Source: Nocardia altamirensis NBRC 108246 (GTDB lineage: Bacteria; Actinomycetota; Actinomycetes; Mycobacteriales; Mycobacteriaceae). Taken from it: a stretch of 64,000 bases of DNA. The stretch lies in assembly GCF_001612685.1 (NCBI RefSeq), contig NZ_BDAY01000010.1, positions 1-64,000 on the forward strand, written 5' to 3'. Below the pieces are notes generated by a model. The model did not search any database. It was given only the letters and a program-made list of their open reading frames with translations, and was not told the origin of the DNA. The position numbers and the translations under genes were made by a program. Positions 38,972 through 47,977 of this stretch are shown in pieces; the first letter of the stretch is position 1, and each line of letters opens with the position of its first letter.

Positions 38972-38989
38972 CACTCGCACCCCGCAATC

Positions 38990-39003
38990 GAGAACACGTT
39001 CTC
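38990..39003. promoter_or_regulatory. KstR-like box, cyp123 side
   Basis: GAGAACACGTTCTC is a perfect 14-base palindrome with the AACnnGTT core of KstR sites, 19 bases before the cyp123 start. Confidence 0.7.
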
Positions 39004-39043
39004 CGGGTCGCGATCGAGGCTGATCGCCATGGGAGACACATAA

Positions 39044-39069
39044 CTGGACATGTGTCTGGACGGTACCAT
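39044..39069 (-). promoter_or_regulatory. cyp123 promoter with proposed locus-specific operator
   Basis: On the minus strand TGGTACCGTCCAGACA then CATGTCCAG. TGGTAC (39063-39068) sits as the -10 TAGTAC does at cyp51, and the palindrome AGACA-CA-TGTCC follows two bases later. Confidence 0.65.
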
Positions 39070-39195
39070 CGGCCCACACCTCCGACAATGGTTCCGCTGG
39101 ATTACCAACACCATTGCGCACGACGCGGCCAACCCGCACGGAAACCGTCGAGATTTCCCACCCAGCGAGCGCCGCGTCGTTGAGAATGGCTGTGT

Positions 39196-39255
39196 TAGAA
39201 CGCGTTCTTGCGCAAAATCGCGGGCCGAGACTATATTCCGTACACGTGTCCAGAC
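39196..39255 (+). promoter_or_regulatory. aldehyde dehydrogenase promoter: KstR-like box, -10 and operator
   Basis: KstR-like TAGAACGCGTTCTT is at 39196-39209. Its end overlaps a possible -35 TTGCGC (39208-39213), 18 bases before TATATT (39232-39237). The locus-specific palindrome follows at 39240-39251 (GTACACGTGTCC, extended by CAGA). Confidence 0.65.
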
Positions 39256-39271
39256 AGCATCGGAGCAACGC

Positions 39272-40735
39272 ATGACCAGCCTGCTGCCCAGCGCCCGGCT
39301 GTTGATCGGCGGCAAGCTGGTCGAAGGGGCGGACGGCGTCTTCGCCACGGTGAATCCGGCGACCGAGGAGGTGATCGGGCACGCGGCGAACGCCGACGCG
39401 GCCGATATGGACGCGGCGATCACCGCAGCCCGCGCCGCATTCGACGACACGGACTGGTCGCGCGAGCACGCCTTCCGCGCCCACTGCCTGGAACAGTTGC
39501 GCACCGCGCTCGGCGCGCACCTCGAAGACCTGCGCACACTCACCATCGCCGAAGCGGGCGCACCAGCCATGCTCACCCGTGGACCGCAGCTGGACGGCCC
39601 GGTCGCCGACCTCGCCTACTCGGCCGAGCTTGCCGAAACCTACAGCTGGGAAACCGATCTCGGTGTCGCGCAGCCGATGGGCATCAAGACCCGACGAGTA
39701 CTTCGCCGCGAACCCGTCGGCGTAGTCGGCGCGATCACCCCGTGGAACTTCCCGCATCAGATCACCTTCGCCAAGCTCGGCCCCGCGCTCGCCGCCGGAA
39801 ACACCGTGGTGCTCAAGCCCGCTCCCGACACCCCGGGCTGCGCGGCGGCGGTCGGCGCGATCATCGCCGAGGAAACCGATATTCCGGCAGGCGTGGTGAA
39901 TATCGTGACCTCGTCCGACCACGGGCTCGGCGCTCAGCTCACCGAGGATCCGCGGGTCGATCTCATCAGCTTCACCGGCTCGACCCAGACCGGTCGGGCC
40001 GTGATGCGCAGCGCGGCAACAACACTCAAGAAGGCCTTCCTCGAGCTCGGCGGCAAGTCCGCGTTCATCGTGCTCGACGACGCGAATATCGCCGCGGCCT
40101 GCGGAGTGGCGGCGTTCTCGGTCTGCGTGCACGCCGGACAGGGCTGCGCGATCACCACCCGGCTGCTGGTGCCCCGCAGCGAGTACGACGAGGCGGTGCA
40201 GGCGGCCGCGGCCACCCTCGCAGGCATCAGGCCCGGCGATCCCACCGACCCGCGCACGGTGTGCGGGCCGCTCATCTCCGCACGGCAGCGCGCCAGGGTG
40301 GAGCGCTATCTCGAGATCGCGCGAGCCGAAGGCGGCCGCATCGTGGTAGGCGGTGGCAGGCCTGCGCACCTGGAGCGCGGCTTCTTCGTCGAGCCGACAC
40401 TCATTGCGGGCGTTTCGAATAGCGCGACCGTCGCAAGAGAAGAGATCTTCGGACCGGTGCTGGTCGTCATTCCGTACGACGGCGACGACGACGCAATCCG
40501 GCTGGCCAACGACTCCCCCTACGGCCTGTCCGGCTCGGTGTGGGGCACCGACCCCGAACGAATCCGCCGGGTCACCAACGGTGTCCGCACCGGGACGCTC
40601 AGCGTGAACGGCGGCGTCTGGTACTCCGCCGACGCTCCGTTCGGCGGCTACAAGCAGTCCGGCATCGGCAGGGAGATGGGCGTGGCCGGGTTCGAGGAAT
40701 ACCTGGAAACCAAGCTGGTCGCGACCGCGGGATAA
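39272..40735 (+). CDS. NAD-dependent aldehyde dehydrogenase (Rv0768-like)
   Basis: 487 aa, full length. ITPWNFPHQITFAKLGPALAAGNTVVLKPAPDTPG, FTGSTQTGRAVM, LELGGKSAFIVLDDAN (Glu) and VHAGQGCAITTRLLV (Cys) are the expected motifs. It is the positional match of M. tuberculosis Rv0768 (aldA), divergent from CYP123. Likely oxidises an aldehyde made by one of the P450s or by an alcohol dehydrogenase. GGAG precedes the ATG, and it heads a five-gene operon. Confidence 0.9.
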   Translation: MTSLLPSARLLIGGKLVEGADGVFATVNPATEEVIGHAANADAADMDAAITAARAAFDDTDWSREHAFRAHCLEQLRTALGAHLEDLRTLTIAEAGAPAMLTRGPQLDGPVADLAYSAELAETYSWETDLGVAQPMGIKTRRVLRREPVGVVGAITPWNFPHQITFAKLGPALAAGNTVVLKPAPDTPGCAAAVGAIIAEETDIPAGVVNIVTSSDHGLGAQLTEDPRVDLISFTGSTQTGRAVMRSAATTLKKAFLELGGKSAFIVLDDANIAAACGVAAFSVCVHAGQGCAITTRLLVPRSEYDEAVQAAAATLAGIRPGDPTDPRTVCGPLISARQRARVERYLEIARAEGGRIVVGGGRPAHLERGFFVEPTLIAGVSNSATVAREEIFGPVLVVIPYDGDDDAIRLANDSPYGLSGSVWGTDPERIRRVTNGVRTGTLSVNGGVWYSADAPFGGYKQSGIGREMGVAGFEEYLETKLVATAG

Positions 40736-40748
40736 GAGGAGCACTGTC

Positions 40749-41495
40749 ATGGCCCGATTCGCGGGAAGATCCGTCATCGTCACCGGTGCGGCACAGGGCA
40801 TCGGCGCCGTCTACGCCGCGGCGCTCGCCGCCGAAGGCGCGAATGTCGTTGTCGCGGACAAGAATGCCGAGCGCGGGCAGGAGGTCACCGCGAAGATCGG
40901 CGCCGACGGCGGCACCGCGGTGTTCGGCGACGTCGATGTGTCCGATCCCGAATCGGCCGCCGCCCTCGCCGCATTCACGGTCGCCGAGTTCGGCGGCATC
41001 GACCACCTGGTGAACAACGCGGCGATCTACGGCGAGATGAAGGTCAACCTGCTGCTCACCGTGCCCTGGGACTACTACAAGAAGTTCATGAGCGTGAACA
41101 TGGACGGCGCACTGAACATGACCCGCGCCGTGTGGCCGCACATGCGTAAGAACGGCGGCTCCATCGTCAACCAATCCTCCACCGCCGCATGGATGTACGC
41201 CAGCTTCTACGGTCTCGCCAAGGTCGGCATCAACGGCCTGACCCAGCAGTTGGCGTTCGAGCTCGGCGGCTCGAACATCCGGATCAACGCCATCGCACCG
41301 GGTCCGATCGATACCGACGCCACCAAGACGGTGACACCTGACGTCATCGTCGAGGACATGATCAAGCGGCTGCCGCTCAAACGGATGGGGACACCGGAGG
41401 ATCTGGTCGGCGCGTGCCTGTATCTGCTGTCCGACGAGGCGAGCTGGGTCACCGGGCAGATCGTCAATGTCGATGGCGGACAGGTGTTCCGGTGA
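40749..41495 (+). CDS. short-chain dehydrogenase (Rv0769-like)
   Basis: 248 aa classical SDR: SVIVTGAAQGIGAVYAAALAAEGA (cofactor), HLVNNAAIYG (NNA), SIVNQSSTAAWMYASFYGLAKVG (Ser, Tyr, Lys), and C-terminal SWVTGQIVNVDGGQ. It matches Rv0769 in position and type. A hydroxysteroid or 3-hydroxyacyl substrate is plausible. GAGGAG precedes the ATG; 13 bases after the aldehyde dehydrogenase and overlapping the next gene by one base. Confidence 0.88.
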   Translation: MARFAGRSVIVTGAAQGIGAVYAAALAAEGANVVVADKNAERGQEVTAKIGADGGTAVFGDVDVSDPESAAALAAFTVAEFGGIDHLVNNAAIYGEMKVNLLLTVPWDYYKKFMSVNMDGALNMTRAVWPHMRKNGGSIVNQSSTAAWMYASFYGLAKVGINGLTQQLAFELGGSNIRINAIAPGPIDTDATKTVTPDVIVEDMIKRLPLKRMGTPEDLVGACLYLLSDEASWVTGQIVNVDGGQVFR

Positions 41496-42364
41496 TGGAC
41501 GACGCACGGATCGGCTTCATCGGGCTCGGCGCCATGGGCGCGCCGATGGCCACCCGGCTGTTGGCCTGGCCCGGCGGCCTGACGGTCTGCGACGTCCGGC
41601 CCGAAGCGGTACAGCCCTACACCGAGGCCGGCGCCACCGCCGTCCGGTCGCCTGCCGAGGTGGCCGCACAGGCCGCGGTCGTCTCGGTGGCGGTGGTCGA
41701 CGACGCCCAGGTGCGCGACGTGCTCACCGGCCCGGACGGCGTCTTGCGCAGTGCCGCACCGGGAACCGTTGTTGCGGTGCACTCCACCATCAGCGACCGC
41801 ACCGCGGAGCAGCTCGGCGCCGAATGTGCCACGCACGGCGTCGAATTCGTCGATGCTCCGGTCAGCGGGGGCGCACCCGGCGCGAAACGGGGCGCGCTCG
41901 CCGTGCTGGTCGGCGGCAGCGACGCGGCGTTCGAGCGCGTGAGTGCGCCGTTCGGCTGCTTCGCCGACCTGATCGTGCACGCCGGGCCAGTCGGTGCGGG
42001 AACGCGAATGAAACTGGCGCGCAACCTCCTCCACTTCATCGCCTTCACCGCAGCCACCGAAGCTCAGCGGCTGGCCGAGGCGGCCGGACTCGACATCACC
42101 ACGCTCGGCAAGGTGGTGCGGCACTCCGATGCCGTCACCGGCGGGCCCGGCGCGATCATGCTGCGCGACCGCACCGCGCCCATCGAGGAGGGCGACTTCT
42201 GGCTGCCGATCCTGCGCCACGTCCGCGACCTCGGCGAGAAGGACCTCACCCTCGCGCTTGAGCTCGGCGCACGCCTCGACGTCCCCCTCCCCCTCGCCGA
42301 ACTCGCACTGCAACACCTCGGTCCAGGCCTCGGCGTACCGCCATCCGAAAGGCAATCCTTATGA
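41495..42364 (+). CDS. 3-hydroxyisobutyrate-dehydrogenase-family oxidoreductase (Rv0770-like)
   Basis: 289 aa. RIGFIGLGAMGAPMATRLL (residues 5-23) binds NAD(P), FVDAPVSGGAPGAKRGALAVLVGG is the substrate loop, and AGTRMKLARNLL has the catalytic Lys. Members reduce or oxidise beta-hydroxy acids. The ATG overlaps the preceding stop (TGATG). It keeps the gene order of Rv0768-Rv0771. Confidence 0.88.
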   Translation: MDDARIGFIGLGAMGAPMATRLLAWPGGLTVCDVRPEAVQPYTEAGATAVRSPAEVAAQAAVVSVAVVDDAQVRDVLTGPDGVLRSAAPGTVVAVHSTISDRTAEQLGAECATHGVEFVDAPVSGGAPGAKRGALAVLVGGSDAAFERVSAPFGCFADLIVHAGPVGAGTRMKLARNLLHFIAFTAATEAQRLAEAAGLDITTLGKVVRHSDAVTGGPGAIMLRDRTAPIEEGDFWLPILRHVRDLGEKDLTLALELGARLDVPLPLAELALQHLGPGLGVPPSERQSL

Positions 42365-42762
42365 GTGACAACGGTTCCGGTGATTCCGTGCGCGAACGCG
42401 GGCTGGCCAAGATGGCCGAGGTGTACGGCACCGAGTTCCAGGACTACCCCGGCAGCCACTTCGCGGTCACCGCCGATCACCTCTTCGCCGACATCTGGTC
42501 GCGCACCGCGCTGTCCATCCGCGATCGACGGCTGCTCCTACTCGGCGCGCTCACCGCACAGGGCGCCATCGACACTGCGGGCATCCAGATCGGCGCCGCG
42601 CTGCGTAACGAAGAACTCACCGAGGAGCAACTGCACGAGATCGCGGTGTTCCTCTGCCATTACGTCGGGTGGCCGAACGGCACCAAACTCGACCTGCTCG
42701 TCGGCACCATAGTCGCGCAGCAGAAGAAGCAAGCCCGCCAGCAGACCGCACCGACCGAGTGA
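42361..42762 (+). CDS. carboxymuconolactone decarboxylase-like protein (Rv0771-like)
   Basis: 133 aa, alpha-helical. FADIWSRTALSIRDRRLLLLGALTAQGAIDTAGIQIGAALRNEELTEEQLHEIAVFLCHYVGWPNG is the CMD/AhpD fold. The AhpD CxxC is absent, favouring a decarboxylase-, dehydratase- or binding-type role over peroxidase. Four-base overlap (ATGA) with the gene before. Confidence 0.85.
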   Translation: MSDNGSGDSVRERGLAKMAEVYGTEFQDYPGSHFAVTADHLFADIWSRTALSIRDRRLLLLGALTAQGAIDTAGIQIGAALRNEELTEEQLHEIAVFLCHYVGWPNGTKLDLLVGTIVAQQKKQARQQTAPTE

Positions 42763-42774
42763 AGGACCCGAAAC

Positions 42775-44244
42775 ATGTCTGATGCCAGCACCCTTCGTCC
42801 GGTACGCGCGAGCACGATCGCCCAGTGGGATCACCAGGCCGATGTCGTGGTGGCCGGTTACGGCATCGCCGGAGTGTGCGCCGCGATCGAAGCGGCGCGC
42901 GCGGGTGCCGAGGTGCTGATCCTCGAACGCACCGGCGGCTGGGGCGGGGCCGCCGCGATGGCCGGCGGTTTCATCTATCTGGGCGGCGGGACGCCGCTGC
43001 AGCGGGCGCTCGGTTTCGAGGACACCCCGGAGAACATGGAGACGTTCCTGCTCGCCGCCCTCGGCCCCGGCGTGGACAAGGCGAAGATCGCCGACTACTG
43101 CCGAGGCAGCGTCGAGCACTACAACTGGCTGGTCTCCTGCGGTGTGCCGTTCCGCGAGGCCTTCTGGGGTGAGCCCGGCTGGGAGCCGCCGCACGACGAG
43201 GGCCTGATGTATTCCGGCGGCGAGAACGCCGCACCGTTCAACGCGATCGCGAAACCGGCGCCGCGCGGGCATGTTCCGCAGTTCGCCGACAAGAAGATCG
43301 GACGCAAGAGCGGCGGCTACATGCTGATGAAGCCGCTGGCCGAGACCGCCGAATCGCTCGGTGTGCGTGTCGAATACGACCTGCGGATCACCCGCCTGGT
43401 CGTCGACGACGACGAGCGCGTCGTCGGCGTGCTCGCCCGCCGCTACGGCACCGAGGTGGCGATCCGCGCCGAACGCGGCATCGTCTTGGCCACCGGCAGT
43501 TTCGCCTACCACCAGCAGATGATCGAGGGCTACGCGCCGCGGCTGATCGGTCGCCCGGCCGCCGCCATCGAAGAACACGACGGCATCGGTATCCGGGTCG
43601 CCCAGGCGCTCGGCGCCGACCTCGCGCACATGGACGCGACCGAGGTGGCGTTCTTCGGCGATCCGCAGCTGATGGCCCGCGGCATCCTCGTCAACGGCCG
43701 CGGCCAGCGGTTTATCGCCGAGGACACCTACCCTGGCCGGATCGGGCAGGCGGCGCTGATCCAGCAGGAGAACCAGGCGTTCCTGGTCATCGATGAGGCC
43801 TCCTATGAGGCGGGGCTCGCCACCGAGACGGCAACGCCGTTCTTCCGGCAGCCGCCGACCTGGGCGGCCGAGACGGTGGCCGAGCTGGAACACGACATGG
43901 GACTGCCGACGCTCGCGCTGCAAGCCACCGTCGACTGCTACAACCTGCACGCTGGCGACGGCATCGATCCGCTGCTCGGTAAGAAGCCGGAATGGGTTCG
44001 GCCACTGCGTGGTCCGCTTGCCGCATTCGACATGCGCGGCTGCACTGCGGGTTTCACGCTCGGCGGGCTGCGCACCGATCTCGATTCCCGGGTGCTGCAC
44101 GTCTCCGGCGCGCCGATCGCCGGCTTGTTCGCCGCAGGACGCTGCACCTCCGGATTGTGCGCGGGCGGCTACGTGAGCGGAGCGTCGCTGGGCGACGGCA
44201 GTTTCTACGGCCGTCGGGCCGGTATCGCCGCGGCGAAGAACTGA
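42775..44244 (+). CDS. FAD-dependent 3-ketosteroid dehydrogenase-like flavoprotein
   Basis: 489 aa, succinate dehydrogenase/KstD superfamily. DVVVAGYGIAGVCAAIEAARAGAEVLILERTGGWGGAAAMAGGFIYLGGG (residues 23-72) binds FAD, and AGRCTSGLCAGGYVSGASLGDGSFYGRRAG closes the flavin site. Relatives introduce double bonds into ring A of 3-ketosteroids (delta-1 or delta-4). Exact specificity cannot be given. It ends the right-going operon, 12 bases after the CMD-like gene. Confidence 0.82.
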   Translation: MSDASTLRPVRASTIAQWDHQADVVVAGYGIAGVCAAIEAARAGAEVLILERTGGWGGAAAMAGGFIYLGGGTPLQRALGFEDTPENMETFLLAALGPGVDKAKIADYCRGSVEHYNWLVSCGVPFREAFWGEPGWEPPHDEGLMYSGGENAAPFNAIAKPAPRGHVPQFADKKIGRKSGGYMLMKPLAETAESLGVRVEYDLRITRLVVDDDERVVGVLARRYGTEVAIRAERGIVLATGSFAYHQQMIEGYAPRLIGRPAAAIEEHDGIGIRVAQALGADLAHMDATEVAFFGDPQLMARGILVNGRGQRFIAEDTYPGRIGQAALIQQENQAFLVIDEASYEAGLATETATPFFRQPPTWAAETVAELEHDMGLPTLALQATVDCYNLHAGDGIDPLLGKKPEWVRPLRGPLAAFDMRGCTAGFTLGGLRTDLDSRVLHVSGAPIAGLFAAGRCTSGLCAGGYVSGASLGDGSFYGRRAGIAAAKN

Positions 44245-44254
44245 TCCGGCCGAG

Positions 44255-44276
44255 TAGCATCCAGACACATGTCCGA
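44255..44276 (+). promoter_or_regulatory. TetR promoter/operator, probably leaderless
   Basis: TAGCAT (44255-44260) is eight bases from the ATG at 44269, so transcription would begin at or beside the start codon. TCCAGACACATGTCC (44260-44274), the same palindrome as at cyp51 and cyp123, covers the start codon itself. No ribosome site is seen. Confidence 0.6.
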
Positions 44277-44847
44277 ACCCGAGTCCGTCATCGTCGAGGC
44301 GACCCGCCGCAGGCTGTCCGGTAAGCAGGCCGACACCGTCGACAAGCTCACCAGGGCGGCGGTGGAAGTGCTTGCCCGCGAAGGGTTCGCGGGGATGACC
44401 ATCCGGATGGTCGCGGCTGCGGCGGGGGTCGGCACGGCGACCGCGTACACCTACTTCTCCTCGAAGGAGCATCTGGTCGCCGAGATCTTCTGGCGGCGTT
44501 TGATTTCCGCGCCGTCGCCGGCGAGCGAGGACGCGGATCCGACCGTCCGCGTAGTTGCCGAGCTGCGCACCATCGCGCTGCTGGTGGCCGACGAACAGGA
44601 GCTGTCCGGCGCGGTGAACAGCGCACTGCTCGGCCGCGATCCCGATGTGGTGCACCTGCGCGGCCGTATCGGGACAGAGATCCGGAAGCGGATCATCCGG
44701 GCGCTCGGGCCCGATCCGGACCTCGATATCGTGGAATCGCTGGAGCTGCTGTACGCGGGCGCACTCGTGCGGGCCGGAATGGGTTACGCATCGTACTCGG
44801 AGATCGCCGACCGCATCGAAAAGTCCGCGCTGCTCCTGCTCCGCTAG
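44269..44847 (+). CDS. TetR-family regulator, proposed repressor of the cyp51/cyp123 locus
   Basis: 192 aa. HTH at about residues 18-65: LTRAAVEVLAREGFAGMTIRMVAAAAGVGTATAYTYFSSKEHL. The C-terminal domain is short and helical with ALVRAGMGYASYSEIADRIEKSALL. M. tuberculosis also has a TetR gene (Rv0767c) beside CYP123. The palindrome over its start is repeated at three other promoters of the locus, suggesting self-repression and local control. Confidence 0.87.
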   Translation: MSEPESVIVEATRRRLSGKQADTVDKLTRAAVEVLAREGFAGMTIRMVAAAAGVGTATAYTYFSSKEHLVAEIFWRRLISAPSPASEDADPTVRVVAELRTIALLVADEQELSGAVNSALLGRDPDVVHLRGRIGTEIRKRIIRALGPDPDLDIVESLELLYAGALVRAGMGYASYSEIADRIEKSALLLLR

Positions 44848-44848
44848 C

Positions 44849-45298
44849 TCACACCAGCGGCACGAGCACCAGCGCGACGGCGGCGAGGACATCGACGACG
44901 GCGCAGAGTTCCGCATACCAGCGCGGCACCATCCGGTCCGCGCGATGATGCCAGACATCCCACGCACCGTGCGCAAGGAATCCGACGGCGAGCAGAACAC
45001 GGGCAAGCGGGTCGTCGACGAACAGCACGACCGCGGCGAGACCGACAAAGGCGAGCAGGGCTGTTGCCTGCGCCAGCAACACATTTCGGCCGTGCAGATG
45101 ACGCCGGTACATGCCGAAGAGCGGGTAGGCGACCGCCGCTGCGATCAGGGCAACGATGGCGAACCGCGTGCCCTCTGGCCGCACCGCCGCGGCGGCGAGC
45201 ACCACGCCGATGCCGAGCAGCGTCGGCCACCGGCGTTTCAAGACAGCGACCAGAGCATTGTCTGACCGCGGGATTGCCTGCGTTGTTTCAGTGACCAT
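44849..45298 (-). CDS. unknown integral membrane protein
   Basis: 149 aa with about five hydrophobic helices (near 32-48, 54-70, 83-103, 107-122 and 133-148). A conserved-looking HGAWDVWHHRADRMVPRWYAELC lies between the last two helices. No family recognised. The start is the ATG reading MVTETTQ; it is convergent with the TetR gene, one base apart. Confidence 0.65.
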   Translation of the reverse strand: MVTETTQAIPRSDNALVAVLKRRWPTLLGIGVVLAAAAVRPEGTRFAIVALIAAAVAYPLFGMYRRHLHGRNVLLAQATALLAFVGLAAVVLFVDDPLARVLLAVGFLAHGAWDVWHHRADRMVPRWYAELCAVVDVLAAVALVLVPLV

Positions 45299-45395
45299 GG
45301 CCTCACCGTGCCCGCCACGCCCACGACCGCACAATCTCTGCCATCAGTGATGTCCGAAAACTTGGGATCCCTGTCGTTCGACGTACCCTCGATGG

Positions 45396-46397
45396 GTGCG
45401 CGAAGTCGTCATCATCGGATACCACGACAGCGAGCTCGTCGAGATTTCCGGCGTCTCCAGCTGTCTGGATGTGGCGAACCGGATCGGTGTCACGCCGCAG
45501 TATCGGGTGCGGCTCGCGACGCCGGGTGGCAACGACATCGCGTGCCAGTCCGGCCTGGTGCTGCGCGGCGAGCACAGCCTCGAACGGCTCACCGGGCCGC
45601 TCGACACCCTGATCGTCAGCGGCGGCTTCGGCAGTCGTGCCGCCGCGGACAACGCCCGCGTGACGAGCCACGTGCGCAGGCTGGCCGCCGAAAGCAGGCG
45701 GGTCGCCTCGGTCTGCACCGGCGCCGAAATCCTCGCCGCCGCAGGGTTACTCGACGGGAAGCGGATCACAACGCACTGGCTCTTCGCCGATCGGATCGCC
45801 GCGCAGTATCCGAACGTCACCATGGATGCAGGCCCGATCTACATCCGCGAGCACAACGTGACCACGGCCGCGGGCGTCACCAGCGCCTTCGATCTGGCGT
45901 TGGCCTTCATCGAGGACGATCACGGCGCCGCCGTCGCCCGCGAGGTGGCCCGAGCGCAAGTGACCTACCTGCACCGACCGGGCAATCAGGCACAGATGAG
46001 CATGTTCGTTGCCGCACCACCTGCCGACCACGACCTGGTGCGCCGCGCCGTCGGCTACATCAACAGCCACCTCGACGAAGATCTGTCCGCGAAGCGCGTC
46101 GCGGGCGAAATCGGGGTCAGCGAACGACATCTCACTCGATTGTTCGTCGCCGAGCTTGGCCAGGCGCCCGGCCGTTTCGTGCGCCGCTCCCGGACCGAGG
46201 CCGCCGCCCAACTACTGGCAGGCACGCGCCTGCCGGTCGCCGGGATCGCCACCAGGTGCGGATTCGGCTCGGCCGAAACCCTGCGCCAGGCGTTCACCGA
46301 CCGCTATGGCACCTCGCCGTCGCGGTTCCGGGCCGCCTACGCGGACAGCGATACCGCGGCCGATCAGGATTCGGCGGGCACCGGGACCTCGGTGTAG
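45396..46397 (+). CDS. GlxA-type AraC regulator with DJ-1/PfpI domain
   Basis: 333 aa. Residues 1-180 form a DJ-1/PfpI domain (LIVSGGFGSRAAADN, VASVCTGAEILAAAGLLDGKRITTHW, elbow Cys in CTGA), usually a sensor domain here. Residues 220-320 are two AraC helix-turn-helices: YINSHLDEDLSAKRVAGEIGVSERHLTRLFVAELGQAPGRFV and VAGIATRCGFGSAETLRQAFTDRYGTSPSRFR. GTG start. It overlaps the 3' end of a convergent SnoaL-like gene by 34 bases. Target unknown. Confidence 0.9.
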   Translation: MREVVIIGYHDSELVEISGVSSCLDVANRIGVTPQYRVRLATPGGNDIACQSGLVLRGEHSLERLTGPLDTLIVSGGFGSRAAADNARVTSHVRRLAAESRRVASVCTGAEILAAAGLLDGKRITTHWLFADRIAAQYPNVTMDAGPIYIREHNVTTAAGVTSAFDLALAFIEDDHGAAVAREVARAQVTYLHRPGNQAQMSMFVAAPPADHDLVRRAVGYINSHLDEDLSAKRVAGEIGVSERHLTRLFVAELGQAPGRFVRRSRTEAAAQLLAGTRLPVAGIATRCGFGSAETLRQAFTDRYGTSPSRFRAAYADSDTAADQDSAGTGTSV

Positions 46398-46807
46398 CCG
46401 AACGCGACGAGCTGCTTGACCGGATCGTGGTAGCTGACCCACTCGCAGATCTTGCCGTCGCGGAACCGGAAGATGTTGAGGTAGTCGTTGCGGTAGGGCC
46501 GTCCGGTGGACTCGACCACCATGTCGCCCTTCGTTTCGACCAGGAAGCTGTCGGAGTCGAGCAGCGGCTCGATCTTGGTCACCCACATCGCGTAGCGCTC
46601 GTACCGGTCGACTGCCGAACTGGTCTGGCGAATCTGATCCTTGCCGTCGGCGCTGTTCGGGAATCCAGGCAGCTGGTACGGGATCGACATGTGCACATCG
46701 TCGGTGCACAGCGCCAGGAAACCTTCGAAATCCTTCACCGAGGTGAGCTGGTAGAACTTCTCGATCGTCGCCATCTTCTGCGCACGGTCGTCGTGTGCCA
46801 TCTCCAT
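46364..46807 (-). CDS. SnoaL/ketosteroid-isomerase-like protein
   Basis: 147 aa, one NTF2-like domain: IEKFYQLTSVKDFEGFLALCTDDVHMSIPYQLPG, SFLVETKGDMVVESTGRPYRNDYLNIFRFRDGKICEWVSYHDPVKQLVAFGY. The final EWVSYHDP segment is usual in SnoaL-like proteins of the PhzA/B and EhpF style. Enzymatic role not assignable. In-frame starts at 46807 and 46801 are both usable; GGAAAGG is upstream. Confidence 0.75.
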   Translation of the reverse strand: MEMAHDDRAQKMATIEKFYQLTSVKDFEGFLALCTDDVHMSIPYQLPGFPNSADGKDQIRQTSSAVDRYERYAMWVTKIEPLLDSDSFLVETKGDMVVESTGRPYRNDYLNIFRFRDGKICEWVSYHDPVKQLVAFGYTEVPVPAES

Positions 46808-46939
46808 CACGCCTTTCCAGAAGTGGAACCGTATGGGCTACCGTAAGGCTAACCAACATTTGCGACCGATCGTTCGTTTGGTGACCGGCCTCACCTTCCG
46901 CCCGCGGAATCACCAGCCGATCGGCGTGTTGACACAAAT

Positions 46940-47971
46940 ATGACCTCGGCACTTCCCACCGTCCGGTTCTCCATCCTGGACCGCTCTCGTGTCCGGCGCG
47001 AGCAGACCCATTCCGCGGCGCTGCGCGACACCGTCGAATTCGCCAGGCTCGCCGAAGAGTGGGGCTACCACCGGTTTTGGGTGTCCGAACACCACAGCGT
47101 GCCCGGCGTGGCAGGCTCGGCGCCGACCGTACTCGCGGCGGCCGCCGCGGCGGCGACCACCCACATCCGGATCGGCACCGGCGGGGTGATGCTGCCCAAC
47201 CATCAGCCGCTGATCGTCGCCGAGCAGTTCGGCGTGCTGGAGTCGCTGTATCCGGGACGGATCGACATGGGTCTCGGGCGGTCGGTCGGCTTCACCGACG
47301 GTGTCCGCCGCGCGCTCGGCCACGACAAACGCGATGCCGAGGATTTCGATGCCCAGCTCACCGAGCTGCTCGACTACTTCGACCACGGGCGCAACGGGGT
47401 GCACGGCTGGCCCGCCGAGGGCTTGCGGGTGCCCGCGTTTCTGCTCGCGACCGGATCGGGCGCCGACCGGGCCGCCGCGTTCGGGCTGCCGCTGGTGATC
47501 GCTGCGGTGGGTGGCGAAGACCGGATGGTCGAGGCGATCGAGCGCTACCGCGCCGGGTTCCAGGTAACGGCGTGGGGCGCGGAACCGTATGTGGTCGTTT
47601 CGGGTTCGGTCGTCATTGCCGACACCACTGAGCAGGCGCACCGACTGCTGCTGCCGGAGGCATGGTCGAACGCGTACTCGCGGACCCGAGGCGAATTCCC
47701 GACCTTGATCCCGCCCGCGGAGATCGAGGCGTTGGACATGACCGATCGGGAGCGCCGGATCTTCGAGGAGTCGCTGCTCGGGCACATCCACGGCACCGAA
47801 GACGAGGTCGCCGACCAGCTGGAGCACCTCGTCACCCGCACGGGCGCCGACGAAATCCTGGTGCACACAAGCACTTACGATCGGGCCGCGCGCCTGGAGT
47901 CGCATCGCAGGCTGGCGCGGCTGACCGGGCTGCTCGCGTCCGACGCCAACAGGAGCAAAGCGGCGGTGTAG
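46940..47971 (+). CDS. LLM-class flavin-dependent oxidoreductase (MsnO8-like)
   Basis: 343 aa. FSILDRSRVRREQTHSAALRDTVEFARLAEEWGYHRFWVSEHHSVPGVAGSAPTVLAAAAAA, IRIGTGGVMLPNHQPLIVAEQFGVLESLYPGRIDMGLGRSVGF is the standard luciferase-family alkanal monooxygenase-like barrel. The EHH motif and GGVMLPNH are characteristic. Probably FMN-dependent; substrate unknown. It starts at the ATG after TTGACACAAAT with no clear ribosome site. Confidence 0.85.
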   Translation: MTSALPTVRFSILDRSRVRREQTHSAALRDTVEFARLAEEWGYHRFWVSEHHSVPGVAGSAPTVLAAAAAAATTHIRIGTGGVMLPNHQPLIVAEQFGVLESLYPGRIDMGLGRSVGFTDGVRRALGHDKRDAEDFDAQLTELLDYFDHGRNGVHGWPAEGLRVPAFLLATGSGADRAAAFGLPLVIAAVGGEDRMVEAIERYRAGFQVTAWGAEPYVVVSGSVVIADTTEQAHRLLLPEAWSNAYSRTRGEFPTLIPPAEIEALDMTDRERRIFEESLLGHIHGTEDEVADQLEHLVTRTGADEILVHTSTYDRAARLESHRRLARLTGLLASDANRSKAAV

Positions 47972-47977
47972 TCGCGG

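Larger units (their letters stand above)
38972..39271. other. 300-base divergent control region, cyp123/aldehyde dehydrogenase
   Basis: Contains two KstR-like boxes and two copies of the locus-specific palindrome, one set for each direction, listed separately. No gene is seen between. Confidence 0.8.

Noticed and set aside
38975-40801. A very long upstream extension of the cyp123 frame
   Set aside because: The extension runs antisense through the aldehyde dehydrogenase; P450 homology begins at the GTG near 38971, which has a ribosome site.
42538-45084. An 848-codon leftward frame
   Set aside because: Antisense to the CMD-like, KstD-like and TetR genes, all of which show strong family motifs.
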